64,000 nt of DNA, from the NCBI GenBank assembly GCA_963210315.1, contig OY723314.1, positions 1,302,001-1,366,000 on the forward strand, in the 5' to 3' direction. The translations under genes were made by a program, and so were the position numbers. Every line of letters begins with the position of its first letter. Position 1 is the stretch's first letter. Shown here one piece after another: positions 32,739 to 42,945 of the stretch. The notes below the pieces were generated by a model, which worked only from the letters and a program-made list of their open reading frames with translations, was not told where the DNA came from and made no database searches. The DNA is from Rhynchopus euleeides (lineage: Eukaryota; Euglenozoa; Diplonemea; Diplonemida; Diplonemidae).

Positions 32739-33156
32739 GTGGAAGCGTCCAATGCAACACTCACAGCATAGAGGCCAAGTGTTTCTCGTAGTATTTTGCA
32801 CATAACACACCTGTGTGGTACGGGAAATGCTACGAGGAACGCGATGGACTCGGGACTGCTGCTGGCCTCTCTTGCTATGGTTTACTTATGTTTCGTGCTC
32901 CACCTGCTCCACCTCATTCTGCACTTCAGATGATCCACTTCACGTGGGTTACGGGGTTTGGGACAACGATGATATGTTGTGTCCGACGACAAGGTAAGGT
33001 AAGCTCATCGAGGTACACCAAACCGGAGTTGTCAAATCAAAAAAAAAATATGGGGGGGGGGGGTTTCAAAGTGCAAGAGGTGGAGCCCGTTCAACAGGTG
33101 GAAGCGTCCAATGCAACACTCACAGCATAGAGGCCAAGTGTTTCTCGTAGTATTTT
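32739..33156 (+). repeat. YR-2 right repeats B1-A2-B2
   Basis: B1 32739-32797 and B2 33098-33156 are identical or nearly so; A2 32798-33044 lies between. A poly-A/poly-G spacer (33045-33097) separates A2 from B2. Confidence 0.9.
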
Positions 33157-33612
33157 CCAACCTCCCACACAGTGGCACTGTCCGGTACCAAACGGTGGCA
33201 CAAAATTTAGGTACCCCAATTCGGGCACCTGAGGTGCCCGGAATGGTGGAAAAGTGGGGTTCGATGGGTTTCCGGACCGATCTGGGGGGGTTTGGAGGGT
33301 TTACGGGGGCTTTGGGGCCTCTGCGCCGGTTTTTTTAAAAATTGTGTTTGTCCACGTAAAAGGGTGGCATTTGACCCCCCCTACCCCCCCCCCCCCTACC
33401 CCCCCCCCCCTCCAGATGGTGCAGGCGAGTCGCTTTGTCTTGGGTGTATCCGTGCAGTGTAATCCGTGTAAAAACGTTGCCCCCCACCGAGACGGATACA
33501 CCATTTGCTGTGTTTCCTCATTGACGCTTCCTCCGCAACCCTTGCCACACAAGGCAACACCTTTTCCCCGTCCCTCTCTTTGCTCTTTGCCCCCCTTCCC
33601 TGACTCCCCATA

Positions 33613-33720
33613 GGGGGTCTTCGCTACGGGGTGGTCGTCAGTGCATTTTGGTGCATTTCCTGTTGAATTGGCTGAAAACTGAAGAAGTTTGTCGAAGTTT
33701 GTCGACCAGCAAAGACCCCC
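33613..33720 (+). mobile_element. Miniature inverted-repeat element, second copy
   Basis: Starts GGGGGTCTTCGCTACGGGGT and ends CGACCAGCAAAGACCCCC, flanked by TA (33611-33612 and 33722-33723). Related to 12541-12635. Confidence 0.7.
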
Positions 33721-33724
33721 ATAG

Positions 33725-34285
33725 TCAAATAATAGTGCCTTTTTGAAACGGGCATTTATAATGTTTTTTCCGCTGAATAATCGTGGGGTGCACGATTATT
33801 CACTTTTGGCTATTTTCGGTCAGTTGTGGAAAAGAAAAATGAGCAATTTTCCCCGCAGAAATTTCAAAAAACTCGTTCTTTTGAATGTTGGGAGCCCGTG
33901 CGGATCGTGGTGGGGTCATTTCGACCATGGGGTGTCTGTCTTCACCCGTGACTGGTCGTCACCATTTTGGCTCATATTCGTCCACATGTCCGGCCTTGTG
34001 CCCCCAGTTTCAACACGAAAATGAGCCCAGACGGTGACTGCCAGTAAGGGGTGAAGACAGACACCCCATGGCCAAAATGACCCCACTACGATCCGCACAG
34101 ATTCCAAAAAGGCAAACGGACGAGGTTTTTGCGATGTTTGTCCCCAGAACTGACCAGAAAACTTGCAAAAGTGAATAATCGTGCACCCCACGATTATTCC
34201 CCCCCGTCACCTTTTTGACTTTTTTTGGGCCCCTCAATTATACCTGCCCGTTCACCAATTAATAGTGGAGTGCACGATTATTTGC
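33725..34285. mobile_element. Nested foldback element
   Basis: Inner arms from AATAATCGTGGGGTGCACGA (33776) mirror the arm ending near 34198. Similarity runs about 200 bp inward (shared GGGGTGTCTGTCTTCACCC). An outer pair CAAATAATxGTGC plus GAACGGGCA (33725 and 34285) suggests a second, surrounding element. No gene. Confidence 0.65.
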
Positions 34286-34297
34286 CCCCCCCCCCTA

Positions 34298-35445
34298 GGG
34301 GGGGTCAAATGGGGGTGACAAACACGATTTTTCAAAAAACCGGCGCAGAGGCCCCAAAGCCCCCGTAAACCCTCCAAACCCCCCCAGATCGGTCCGGAAA
34401 CCCATCGAACCCCACTTTTCCACCATTCCGGGCACCTCAGGTGCCCGAATTGGGGTACCTAAATTTTGTGCCACCGTTTGGTACCGGACAGTGCCACTGT
34501 GTGGGAGGTTGGAAAAGAAAATGCCCCAACACACCACATCTGAGGGTTGCAATGCATGTTGCTTGCCAACCACGTCATCCGGTGGGTGTCACGCGCTATG
34601 TAGGTGGCATGAGCCAGGTCTTCGATGTGTTCTGGCTTGTATATGTACCTCCCTGCCTGCGGCACAGGCACTGCCTTTGTCCCCCACACCAGCCACAGAG
34701 AGCGTATTGTACTCGGTCCACGGTTGCTGATTCATTGTGATGCGTTGTATCCTCGAGTGAACGTCACACACTAGTGGCACCACCACCCGCCATCCGAGAG
34801 CTGTATTGACTTTGCGCCCTTCCGTTGCATTCACCTCGCCACGCATATTGCACCGTTCAGTACCAGTGCTCTTGGGCCAGGCAAAGTAGACCGCAGCAAC
34901 TACCAATTCTGGCACAATGGGTACCACGACAGCGCACTTCGTGTGTTCCCGGAATGTACAGCTCGTGTTGCAACAGTCGTTGTCAACACATCCCGGTTGT
35001 GGAGCACTGCTGCACAGGAATCACACGACCATCTGGACTTGTTCCGTACCTACAGGCAGCCTCCCGGTGCATGGTGGCAGGGAGGTACATATACAAGCCA
35101 GAACTCATCGAAGACCTGGCTAATGCCACCTACATAGCGCCTGACACCCACCGGATGACGTGGTTGGCAAGCAACATGCATTGCAACCCTCAGATGTGGT
35201 GTGTTGGGGCATTTTCTTTTCCAACCTCCCACACAGTGGCACTGTCCGGTACCAAACGGTGGCACAAAATTTAGGTACCCCAATTCGGGCACCTGAGGTG
35301 CCCGGAATGGTGGAAAAGTGGGGTTCGATGGGTTTCCGGACCGATCTGGGGGGGTTTGGAGGGTTTACGGGGGCTTTGGGGCCTCTGCGCCGGTTTTTTG
35401 AAAAATCGTGTTTGTCCACGTAAAAGGGTGGCATTTGACCCCTCC
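34298..35445. mobile_element. E3: intact TA-flanked long-inverted-repeat element
   Basis: 1.15 kb between TA at 34296-34297 and 35446-35447, both next to C-runs. Arms about 360 bp. It is the uninterrupted copy of E2 and shows the empty insertion site of YR-2 at about 35215-35222. The centre has a plus-strand frame (FPECTARVATVVVNTSRLWS) and a minus-strand frame of similar quality; neither is recognised, and the element is probably non-autonomous. Confidence 0.85.
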
Positions 35446-35460
35446 TACCCCCCCCCCCTA

Positions 35461-36055
35461 GGGCAGTGCTTGCAGAATACGCGTATTCTTCGAAAAACCC
35501 AAAATCTGCATACGTGCATACGTATGAATACGCATACGGCTCGAATACGCATACGGCTGGCAGGTCACCGGTGGAGGAGAGTGGGCCCGGTGCCTGTGCA
35601 TGTCCTGTCGTCCTGTGGGCTAGGTTCTCAGTGCGCAGTGGACCCACGTACGTTGTTTCGGCCCCTGGGTACCTTGGGTCGGGGAAAGCCCATAACTATG
35701 GGCGGGCCCGACGGCCCATTTGGCTCCTGTACCAAGGTACTTGGTACATGTACCTGGGCCCGGATGGACCCAAAATCTGATTTTCCCCCAACGGCCAAAT
35801 CTGGCTCTCTGGGTGCGCAGATGTCCCAAAAATGTGTTTCCGGGCATTTTTGGGCACAGTAGCGACGTTGTTCGTGTCAGAACAGCAGGAGGCACAGTGG
35901 GCAGGCACCAAAGAGTGGCACGTGTGGGGGAAGCCCTGCCTGGCAGCGTACAGTGCAAAAGTATTAACAGACGTATGCAGGCGTTTTTTCGAAATCTGCA
36001 TACGTGCATACGTATGAATACGCATACGTATGCCCGTATTCGGCGAGCACTGCCC
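35461..36055. mobile_element. E4: TA-flanked GGGCAGTG element
   Basis: 595 bp between TA at 35459-35460 and 36056-36057. Ends GGGCAGTGC and GCACTGCCC as in E1. Subterminal alternating TACGCATACG and GCATACGTGCATACGTATG blocks occur in both arms. No gene. Confidence 0.8.
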
Positions 36056-36057
36056 TA

Positions 36058-37591
36058 GGGGGGGTCGAAAGCCCCCTTTTTTTGTCCCAAAATGGTGTTT
36101 TTCGACATAGCAGCCGCGGCCCCCTATTTGACCTTCTGACCCCTCAGAACCCCCTATACCCCGGTTTTTGGGCCCTAGGAGTCCGATTTTCGGGCTCCCG
36201 AGCCCCGGAAAGTCGATTTTTGATGATGTCAATTTTTCCGTTCCCTATACTGCACCTCCGGGTCATGGCACGGACGCCTGCCACGGGCAGATAGTAAAAC
36301 ACTCTCATCCTGGGACGTCCGAGCCCACACCATCCTGCGGCTGTGATTTTCTGATGCAACCGCTCATCCGCGCCACAAACAACGTCGTATCCCAACGATT
36401 CGGACAGTGAGAAGATGGCATCGAATACTGCCATCTGACACAGTCGTTGGGTGGCCTGCTATTGAACTCGGAGCTGCCAGGAACAGGGAGGATGTCATCA
36501 TAGCCGACAGTGATGCATTAGTGTTGATGTCCTCATAAGAATGCTCTCTTAGAATGCAAGGCAGGTAAACTGTCCCGACTAAACACTTGCCACTGCTGCC
36601 GTTATCTGCGAAGCATTTCTCCTGTGGATGCAGACAGTCAAGGGAGGTGAAGAGCGCAGCGAGTACCCAGCTGCAACGCAGAGCCCGAGCTTACATTCAA
36701 GGTTCTCTTATGGGCGCTCAAGAACAGGGTCCTGTGGGACCTGGTCTCAGAACAGTGTCCGGGTATTTATGCTGCACGCGCCTTATGGAATGACGAGTGC
36801 GCAGAACTGGCTAAAGACGCTGCGAAGGATATGCTCGGGACATTCAAGCGTCCTCCGTACGATGAGGCGAGGAAGGGGATCAAGGAATCAAACAATGCAA
36901 CTCTCGCAACAACCATTTCACAGAAGAAGTGCGCGGGCTTCGAATGCACGTCCTGAATAATCAGAAAGTCATTGCACACCTTGCTCAGCAAGCCATGAGC
37001 AAGTCGTGAGGGTTGGTTCGCAAACCCCCCTCCCGACAGAGGAGACCTTTCAACTTACAAAGAGTTCGTTGGCCGGACCAGCATCTCAGTGTCGGAGCAG
37101 TGGCCAGTTGTGCCCCCTGTCCCTTGCAGCCAAGCACCGCACACTGTGCAAGTTGATGACGATTCCCACTCTGCATCAGTATGCATCTTTGCACGATCTG
37201 GCAGTGTATACAGAGAAGGAGATGGTGGCTGCCCGCATTCAACAGTTTGGTGTGACGCTGGAGTGGGAAGAGGGTCGAAAGATGCAGGATTGGCACCTAT
37301 GGAGGGTCTTGAGGACGCAGGGGAGGAAGGGGTGGAGGAGGTCGAGAAAGTGGGCCTGCACATGAGCTGATAGTGGACTGGCGAACCTGTGCGTGACCCT
37401 GAGGTGCAGTATAGGGAACAAAATTTTGACATCATCAAAAATCGACTTTCCGGGGCTCGGGAGCCCGAAAATCGGACTCCTAGGGCCCAAAAACCGGGGT
37501 ATAGGGGGTTCTGAGGGGTCAGAAGGTCAAATAGAGGGCCGCGGCTGCTATGTCGAAAAACCCCATTTTGGGACAGGCTTTCGACCCGCCC
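36058..37591. mobile_element. E5: TA-flanked element with about 210-bp arms
   Basis: 1.53 kb between TA at 36056-36057 (shared with E4) and 37592-37593. Ends GGGGGGGTCGAAAGCCCC and GGCTTTCGACCCGCCC; arms match to about TGACATCATCAAAAATCGAC. The interior (36400-37380) has short, frame-broken open stretches (for example RPPYDEARKGIKESNNATLA) that may be remains of a transposase-type ORF. Not recognised. Confidence 0.8.
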
Positions 37592-37969
37592 TACCCCCCC
37601 CCCCCCAGTAAGTCACAACACGAGTGCGCGCGAGAGTAAAATGATCCCTAGTGTTTCCCCCTGATCCACCCACCCGGTGTTGTGAGTGAGGCACAACTCA
37701 CAGCAGGATTTGTGTCTCTTTGTTCCCCGCTCCAGCCCCTCCGCACGCGAACTGATACTACAAGCAGAACTGGATGAACTGACCTCCCCCTCCCCCTATC
37801 TCCTTTGTTTGTATCCTCTGACCGAGCAAGACTCCCCCACCACCACCACCACCACCACCACCACGCAGACCGCACCTCCTCCCCTCTGGGGGTGGGCGGA
37901 CCTCTCTTCCACACACACGCCGCCACCACCACCACCACCCCGTGTGGGGAGGGGCTTCGAGCCCACACG

Positions 37970-40900
37970 ATGGACTCTGCCACAGGCATCTGGAGCACCC
38001 AGATCCGTGACTACGAGCTGCGCGATGAGGTGTGGTCCTCGACGCTGCTAGAGGGTGCAGGGCTCAGGTCCATCACCCGCCGCGGCAAGGCGAGATCGGG
38101 CGCGGATGTGCTGGTCACCATGGTCTACTCCGAGGCAGAGTCAACATCAGTTGTGACGGAGGCGGCGACGCAATACACCCTGGCGTCGGGGGTGCGTGTC
38201 CCTGGATGCCCGTCCATCCTCAAGGCGCTGCAGTCCTTCCACGACACCATTGTCATCGGGGAAGCCATCTCCGCCCACCTGCGGTCCATCCGTGCCGGAA
38301 AGTACATCTTCTCAGACTGGGAGCGTGCGTATTACGTCATCCACCCCTGCTACGACAGCCTTCCGAGTGGGGCCTCCGCCTTGGCTCATCCGGCGCACCA
38401 CCCTTCCTCCTGCTCCTTCAGCGCGGCGATCGCCGCACCCTGCGTTGTGCCACCCGCAGCAGGGGGTGGGGCGACGTCGTTCTCCCACAACATCACCGCA
38501 TCCGCACAGCTCCTCTCCGGCGGGATTGCAGGCGGCAGCGGTGGCGGCGGCCCACCCAGCAGCGGCGCGACCCCCCTGCCGCTGTGTGGGGGTGTCCCGC
38601 TGCGCACCGCTCCGCTATCCCGCGCGGCAAGCGCCGGCGTGGGGGGTGTCGGGGGGGTGGCGCCCGCAGCGGCTGCAGCGCCTCTGCCCCCGCTGTCCAT
38701 CGCGCGGATCGGGGCGCAGATCGCAGGCGCTGTGGCGCATCTGCAGGGCTGCCGCGTCGCGCACCGCGGGATATCCTTCGAGAGCATCGTTGTGGTCACC
38801 ACAGACAGAGCGGCGACACCGGCAGGGGGTGGAGGGGGCACCGCCGCCACCACCACCACGCAGCAGCGCCTCCCCGCCGGCGGTGGGTCCGGCGACTCCG
38901 ATTCCGACTCCTCGTGGGACACCTTGGATGATGGAGGTGCTGCGAAGGCTGCCCAGCAGCAGCACCACCACCACCACTCCCCCCACCCCGCCGCCGACGA
39001 CGACGGGTGGGATGATGACGACACTACCCCCCCGGCGCCCGGTGGGGGATTGGCGGGGGGGTCTACAGCGCCTCGGATTGTGCATGCTTTTCTGACGGAT
39101 TTTGCCTGCGCTGTGGATTTCCAGGACACGTCACGTGGAGGTTCTTCCGCCCTCCTCCCCGTCGGTGCCGGCGGGGGCAGCGGCGGCGGCAGCGGCAGCG
39201 GGTGGGAGCTGCTGCACAACACCCACAAGGTGTACCTCGGGGAGGCGGCGTGCCTCTCCCCGGAAATCCTCCGCTCCACCCCGGGGAGGGGCAGCCGGCT
39301 GGACTACCGCTGCGCCGACGTCTTCTCCCTCGGCGTGGTGCTCCACAACCTTCTGCGGGTCTGGGCGGTGGGGGCGGCAGCCCGACCCACCTCCACCTCC
39401 ACCACCCCCAGCTTCCCTGCGGGATCCGTGGCGTATCCCTTTGAGGGTGGTGCGGAGTATGCAACAGACATGTCTTATATCTCCCTCGAGGGTGTTCTCT
39501 CCGAGGCAGCCGGTGAGATGTGCTCTGTGACAGCGGCGGGTGTCACCTTCCGGGGTGGGTCGGGTGCGGCGACGCTCGACAGGGCGGAGGTGGAGGCGTT
39601 CTACAGCATCGCGGGTGTGGTCCGTTCGATGCTGCGGCCCCACGCTGCGCAGAGGGCAACCGCTGCGGAGGCAAGGGATGCGTTGGCCGCCATCCTCTCC
39701 GTTGCTTCGGAGGGGGTCTGCGAGTCCACCTCTGGGCTGCGCGCCGCGGCAGCTGCCTCCCTGGAGTGGCGCCGGGCAGCGGAAGAGCGCCTCGCCGAGG
39801 TGCAGGCCCTCTCTGCTGAGAAGCGGTCCCTCCAGGGCGAGCTTGCGGAGGCGCAATGGGACCGCAGTGGGATTGCCGCCGCAGAGCAGGCGCAGGCCGA
39901 CTCCCGGCGCGAGGTGTCGCGCCTCGAGGCGCTGCTCTCGCGGGAGAAGGAGGCGCGCGGGGTGGAGGCGGACCAGCTCGAGATGGAGAGGGACAAGAGG
40001 CGCTGCCTGCAGTCCGACCTCCGCTCCGCGTCAAGGGAGATCGACTCGTTGAAGGAGCGACTCCTCCGCGACGCGGGGTCCTCCGGCGAGACAGTTGAAT
40101 CGCTCCGGGAGCTCCTCGAGCAGCAGAAGTCGGACTTCGCAGCGCAGCTCATGTCGCTTGAGGAGCAGAACAAATCCCTTTCAGACATCATCCTCAAAGG
40201 GGCCATGGCGCCGCCGCCGCAGCTCCCCCCCCCGGTGGCAGATGTGGCTGAGAAGAAGAAGAAGGACCAGCAGCAACAGGATGACGAAGCGGCACCACCA
40301 CCCGAGGTTGTCGAAGAGTCTGCTGGCGTTGAGGCTTCAGGGGATCCTCTGCAGGGCCCAGCGGCAGCAGCGGAGGAGGAGGCGGCAGCGGGGGGATCCG
40401 CTGAGACATCTGAGGCGGCAGCCGGCGGTGACGGGGGGTACGCATCTGGGTCGGAGAGCAGCGGCAGCAGCAGCAGCGGTGGGGCTGGGGGCGCAGCGCC
40501 GCCGCAGCCGCTGCACAGCAGCCGGAGGAAGAAGCAGCCGCCTGCGAAAAGGCCTGGCGCCGCGTTCTTCCTGGGCGACTCCTCCTCCGATTCGGATAGC
40601 GACGGCGGCGGCGGCGGTGGCGGTGGTGCGGCGGCAGCGCCGCCGCCGCCTCCGCCACGCGCCCCTCCAGCAGGCTTCGATTCCTCCTCCTCCGATAGCG
40701 ACGATGAAGGCGATGCAGGAGACCCTCTCTCCCCAACACCCCAACCCCCTGCTGCGGCGAAGCCGCAGCAGCAGCAGCAGCAGGCTGTTGGGGGAGGAGG
40801 AGGAGGTGGTGGTTTTGACTCCGATAGCAGCAGCAGCAGTGGTGGTGGTGGTGGTGGTGGTGGTGTGGTGCCGCCGGCGCCTCCAGCCGAGGGGGCTGCA

Positions 40901-42945
40901 GGCGGGGCTGACCCGCCGGCGCGCCCGCCTGTTGCGAATGTGTCGTTCCAGAGTGGGTCCAGCAGCAGCAGCAGCAGCAGCTCATCCGCCTTCGCGAAGC
41001 CTGCACCGAAGAAGGCCCCCGCAAAGGCGTCTGCCCGGGCGCGCGCCGTGAGCCGCCTGTCGTCATCTTCGTCATCCAGCAGCTATGCTGTGGCGCGGAG
41101 GAAGCCCGCCGCAAAGAAGGCACCCTCCAAGACGGTGTCGAAGCCGATGTTCGACTCCTCCTCCTCTGACTCCGACTCGGGCTCCGGCTCTGACCCCGGC
41201 GACAAGGCGGAGGCGAAGGCGGCGCCGCCGCAGGGGCGGCGCGCGCCTGCCCAGGCTGAGTCCGGCTCTGACTCTGACTCCGACTCCGATGAGTCTGAGG
41301 TGCAGGCTGGCAGCAGTGAGATGCAGTTCACGCTGAAGCGGGAGAACGCCGCGGTGCGTGTGGGTCTGTCCCTCAGCGCCATGGTTGTGACGCAGGTTGT
41401 GGCGGGGACGGCGGCGGAGTCGAGCGGATTTGCCCCCGCGACAGGGATGCTGCTGACCCATGTCGACAGGGTGCCTGTCACGAGCACCGCCGATGTGAAG
41501 GAGCTGGTGTATGGCAAGCTGGAGATCGTGTTCACGTTCAGGGTATGGTCGGCTCAAACAGCCTCAGTGATGCGCCTCGCTTTGCTTCTCGTTGTTAGTG
41601 TGTTACCTAGGGTACCCCATAGAGAGGTAGTGAAACATTGACCAGGTGGGTATCCCCATTGGGTAGAGATGATAGGATGGGTGGCTGGCACGCCCCATTG
41701 AGTGCACCTCCACAACAGACATGCATCATCATCTTGTATGGGGTAGACTGTAGTGCAGAGACACCGATTGCCCTGCTTGATGTGGTCTCATTACAACAAC
41801 ACGCACGCCTTTTGCAGAAGAAGACTGCGGCAGATTATGAGAAGGATGTCTCCTCCAGTGACTCTGAGGCGAAGCCGAAGGCTGCGAGCAGCAAGTTTGT
41901 GCAGCAGCGGAAGCAGAACGAGTTCGAGGAGAGCGACTCTGAGTCAGAGGGGGATGTGCCGCCTCCCAGAAGGCCGCCCCCGAAGGCTGATGCGGCATCG
42001 AAGGTGTGTTTTCTGCCTGTGTTGCTGGGATGTTGTCCGGGGTTGGTCGGATGTCTGCTTCCCGATGGCGGCGGCAAGTGCACAGGTTCTTTGCATGCTG
42101 ATTGCCCAGCGAGATTCGGGGAAGTTCGTCTTTTGCGACTTTTAGGAAGATGGTGGCTCTCCATCCCACCTCTGCAGCCCCATTGGCAAAATGGGAGTAC
42201 ATTAGGGCCGGCTGCCTCATGACGAGCCTCATGACGGCCGGTCCTAAGAACGGATGTGCAGATCCCGCACCGCGCCAGTGTGTTTCATCGCCTCCAGTGC
42301 TGCGATCTTGTCTTGAGCTTTGATTTGTACCAACATTAAAATTTGAACGGCGTGTTTGCCACGCCGTGTGGCATGTGCGCTGTGCCCGCTGTGACGTGAA
42401 CTCTTCCGCGCCACGCGTGCCTCTCCTCTGGTTTGCATCGCACCGCCTCAACACAACACCAACCCCTGCAGCCGCGCGCCCTGTCGTATCTCATTGTGGA
42501 GGATTCGGATGTGTCTTCGTCATCTTCGTCTTCAGCCCCTCCGCGCGCGACACGAGTTCCGCCGAAATCTTCGAAGCCCACAGCGAAGAAGGCGCTCGCA
42601 GGCTCTGACTCTGACAGCAGCGACGACGTGTTCGCAGGATTGAGGCAGAGCCCTAAACCTGCTGCGAAGGGTCAGGCGAAGGTATGGATCTGCGGGGCGC
42701 ATAAAGGCATACCGGGTTTGCGGGCTTGCAGTGCTGGGGCACCACCAGGAAAGCCACTCCCAGAAGCACATTCTCACCCACCCTCCCCACCCGCCTAACA
42801 GCCGCGCTCAAAGAGCACCTTCGAAAGCTCCTCAGACGAAAGCAGCGCTGCCCCGGTGCGCGCAAAGCCTGCACCCAAGAGGCAACCACCGTCGAAGAAG
42901 GCAAGCCAGGCCGCGTTCTTCGACTCTGATTCCGATTCTGACTGA
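37970..42945 (+). CDS. Pseudokinase, coiled-coil, Ser/Asp-rich and PDZ protein (4 exons)
   Basis: Exons 37970-41542, 41818-42003, 42472-42681, 42802-42945; all introns phase 0. From MDSATGIWSTQIRDYELRDE the first ~585 aa form a protein-kinase-like fold stretched by low-complexity inserts. The HRD motif is HRG (residues 265-267, VAHRGISFES), DFG is DFA (377-379), and APE-like CLSPEIL and DVFSLGVVLHNLL follow. Loss of the catalytic Asp predicts a pseudokinase. Residues about 595-740 are coiled coil. A long tail alternates acidic Ser/Asp clusters (FDSSSSDSDSGSGSD) with Lys/Pro/Ala stretches (KPAPKKAPAK) as in Nopp140/SRP40. Residues about 1118-1191 resemble a PDZ domain (VTQVVAGTAAESSGF, GMLLTHVDRVPVTS). 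Exons 2-4 add more acidic clusters and end FFDSDSDSD. A nucleolar or scaffold role is a guess. Confidence 0.8.
41543..41817 (+). other. Intron 1 of the pseudokinase gene
   Basis: Donor GTATGG directly after the PDZ codons (FTFR); acceptor CCTTTTGCAG. If retained, translation stops at 41641. Confidence 0.8.
42004..42471 (+). other. Intron 2 of the pseudokinase gene
   Basis: Donor GTGTGT after AASK; acceptor AACCCCTGCAG before PRALSYLIVEDSD. Phase 0; the acceptor choice rests on frame continuity. Confidence 0.7.
42682..42801 (+). other. Intron 3 of the pseudokinase gene
   Basis: Donor GTATGG after KGQAK; acceptor CCGCCTAACAG before PRSKSTFESS. Phase 0, 120 bp. Confidence 0.75.

Larger units (their letters stand above)
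28349..33156 (+). mobile_element. YR-2: non-autonomous split-direct-repeat retroelement
   Basis: 4.8 kb: A1 28349-28595, interior, B1 32739-32797, A2 32798-33044, a 53-bp spacer with a G-run, B2 33098-33156. A1 and A2 are nearly identical (GCACATAACACAC start), as are B1 and B2 (TGGAAGCGTCCAATGCAAC to GTAGTATTTT). It is inserted in E2 at TTTT: E2 reads CATTTTCTTTT before and CCAACCTCCC after, contiguous in the empty copy E3. The interior shows no recombinase or RT. It is filled by two hairpin-rich tandem arrays (28640-29410 and 29860-30620) and about 2 kb of unrecognised sequence, so it presumably depends on a full-length relative. Confidence 0.85.
27426..33381. mobile_element. E2: TA-flanked long-inverted-repeat element split by YR-2
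   Basis: Left end GGGGGGGTCAAATGGGGGTG after TA (27424-27425); right end CATTTGACCCCCCC before TA (33382-33383). Without YR-2 (28349-33156) it is about 1.15 kb and nearly identical to E3. Arms are about 360 bp. The short centre has open frames on both strands but no recognisable protein. Confidence 0.85.

Noticed and set aside
28349..33156. Ordinary LTR retrotransposon with terminal direct repeats
   Set aside because: The right end is B1-A2-B2, not a simple copy of the left end, and the boundary with E2 is only explained by the split-repeat layout.
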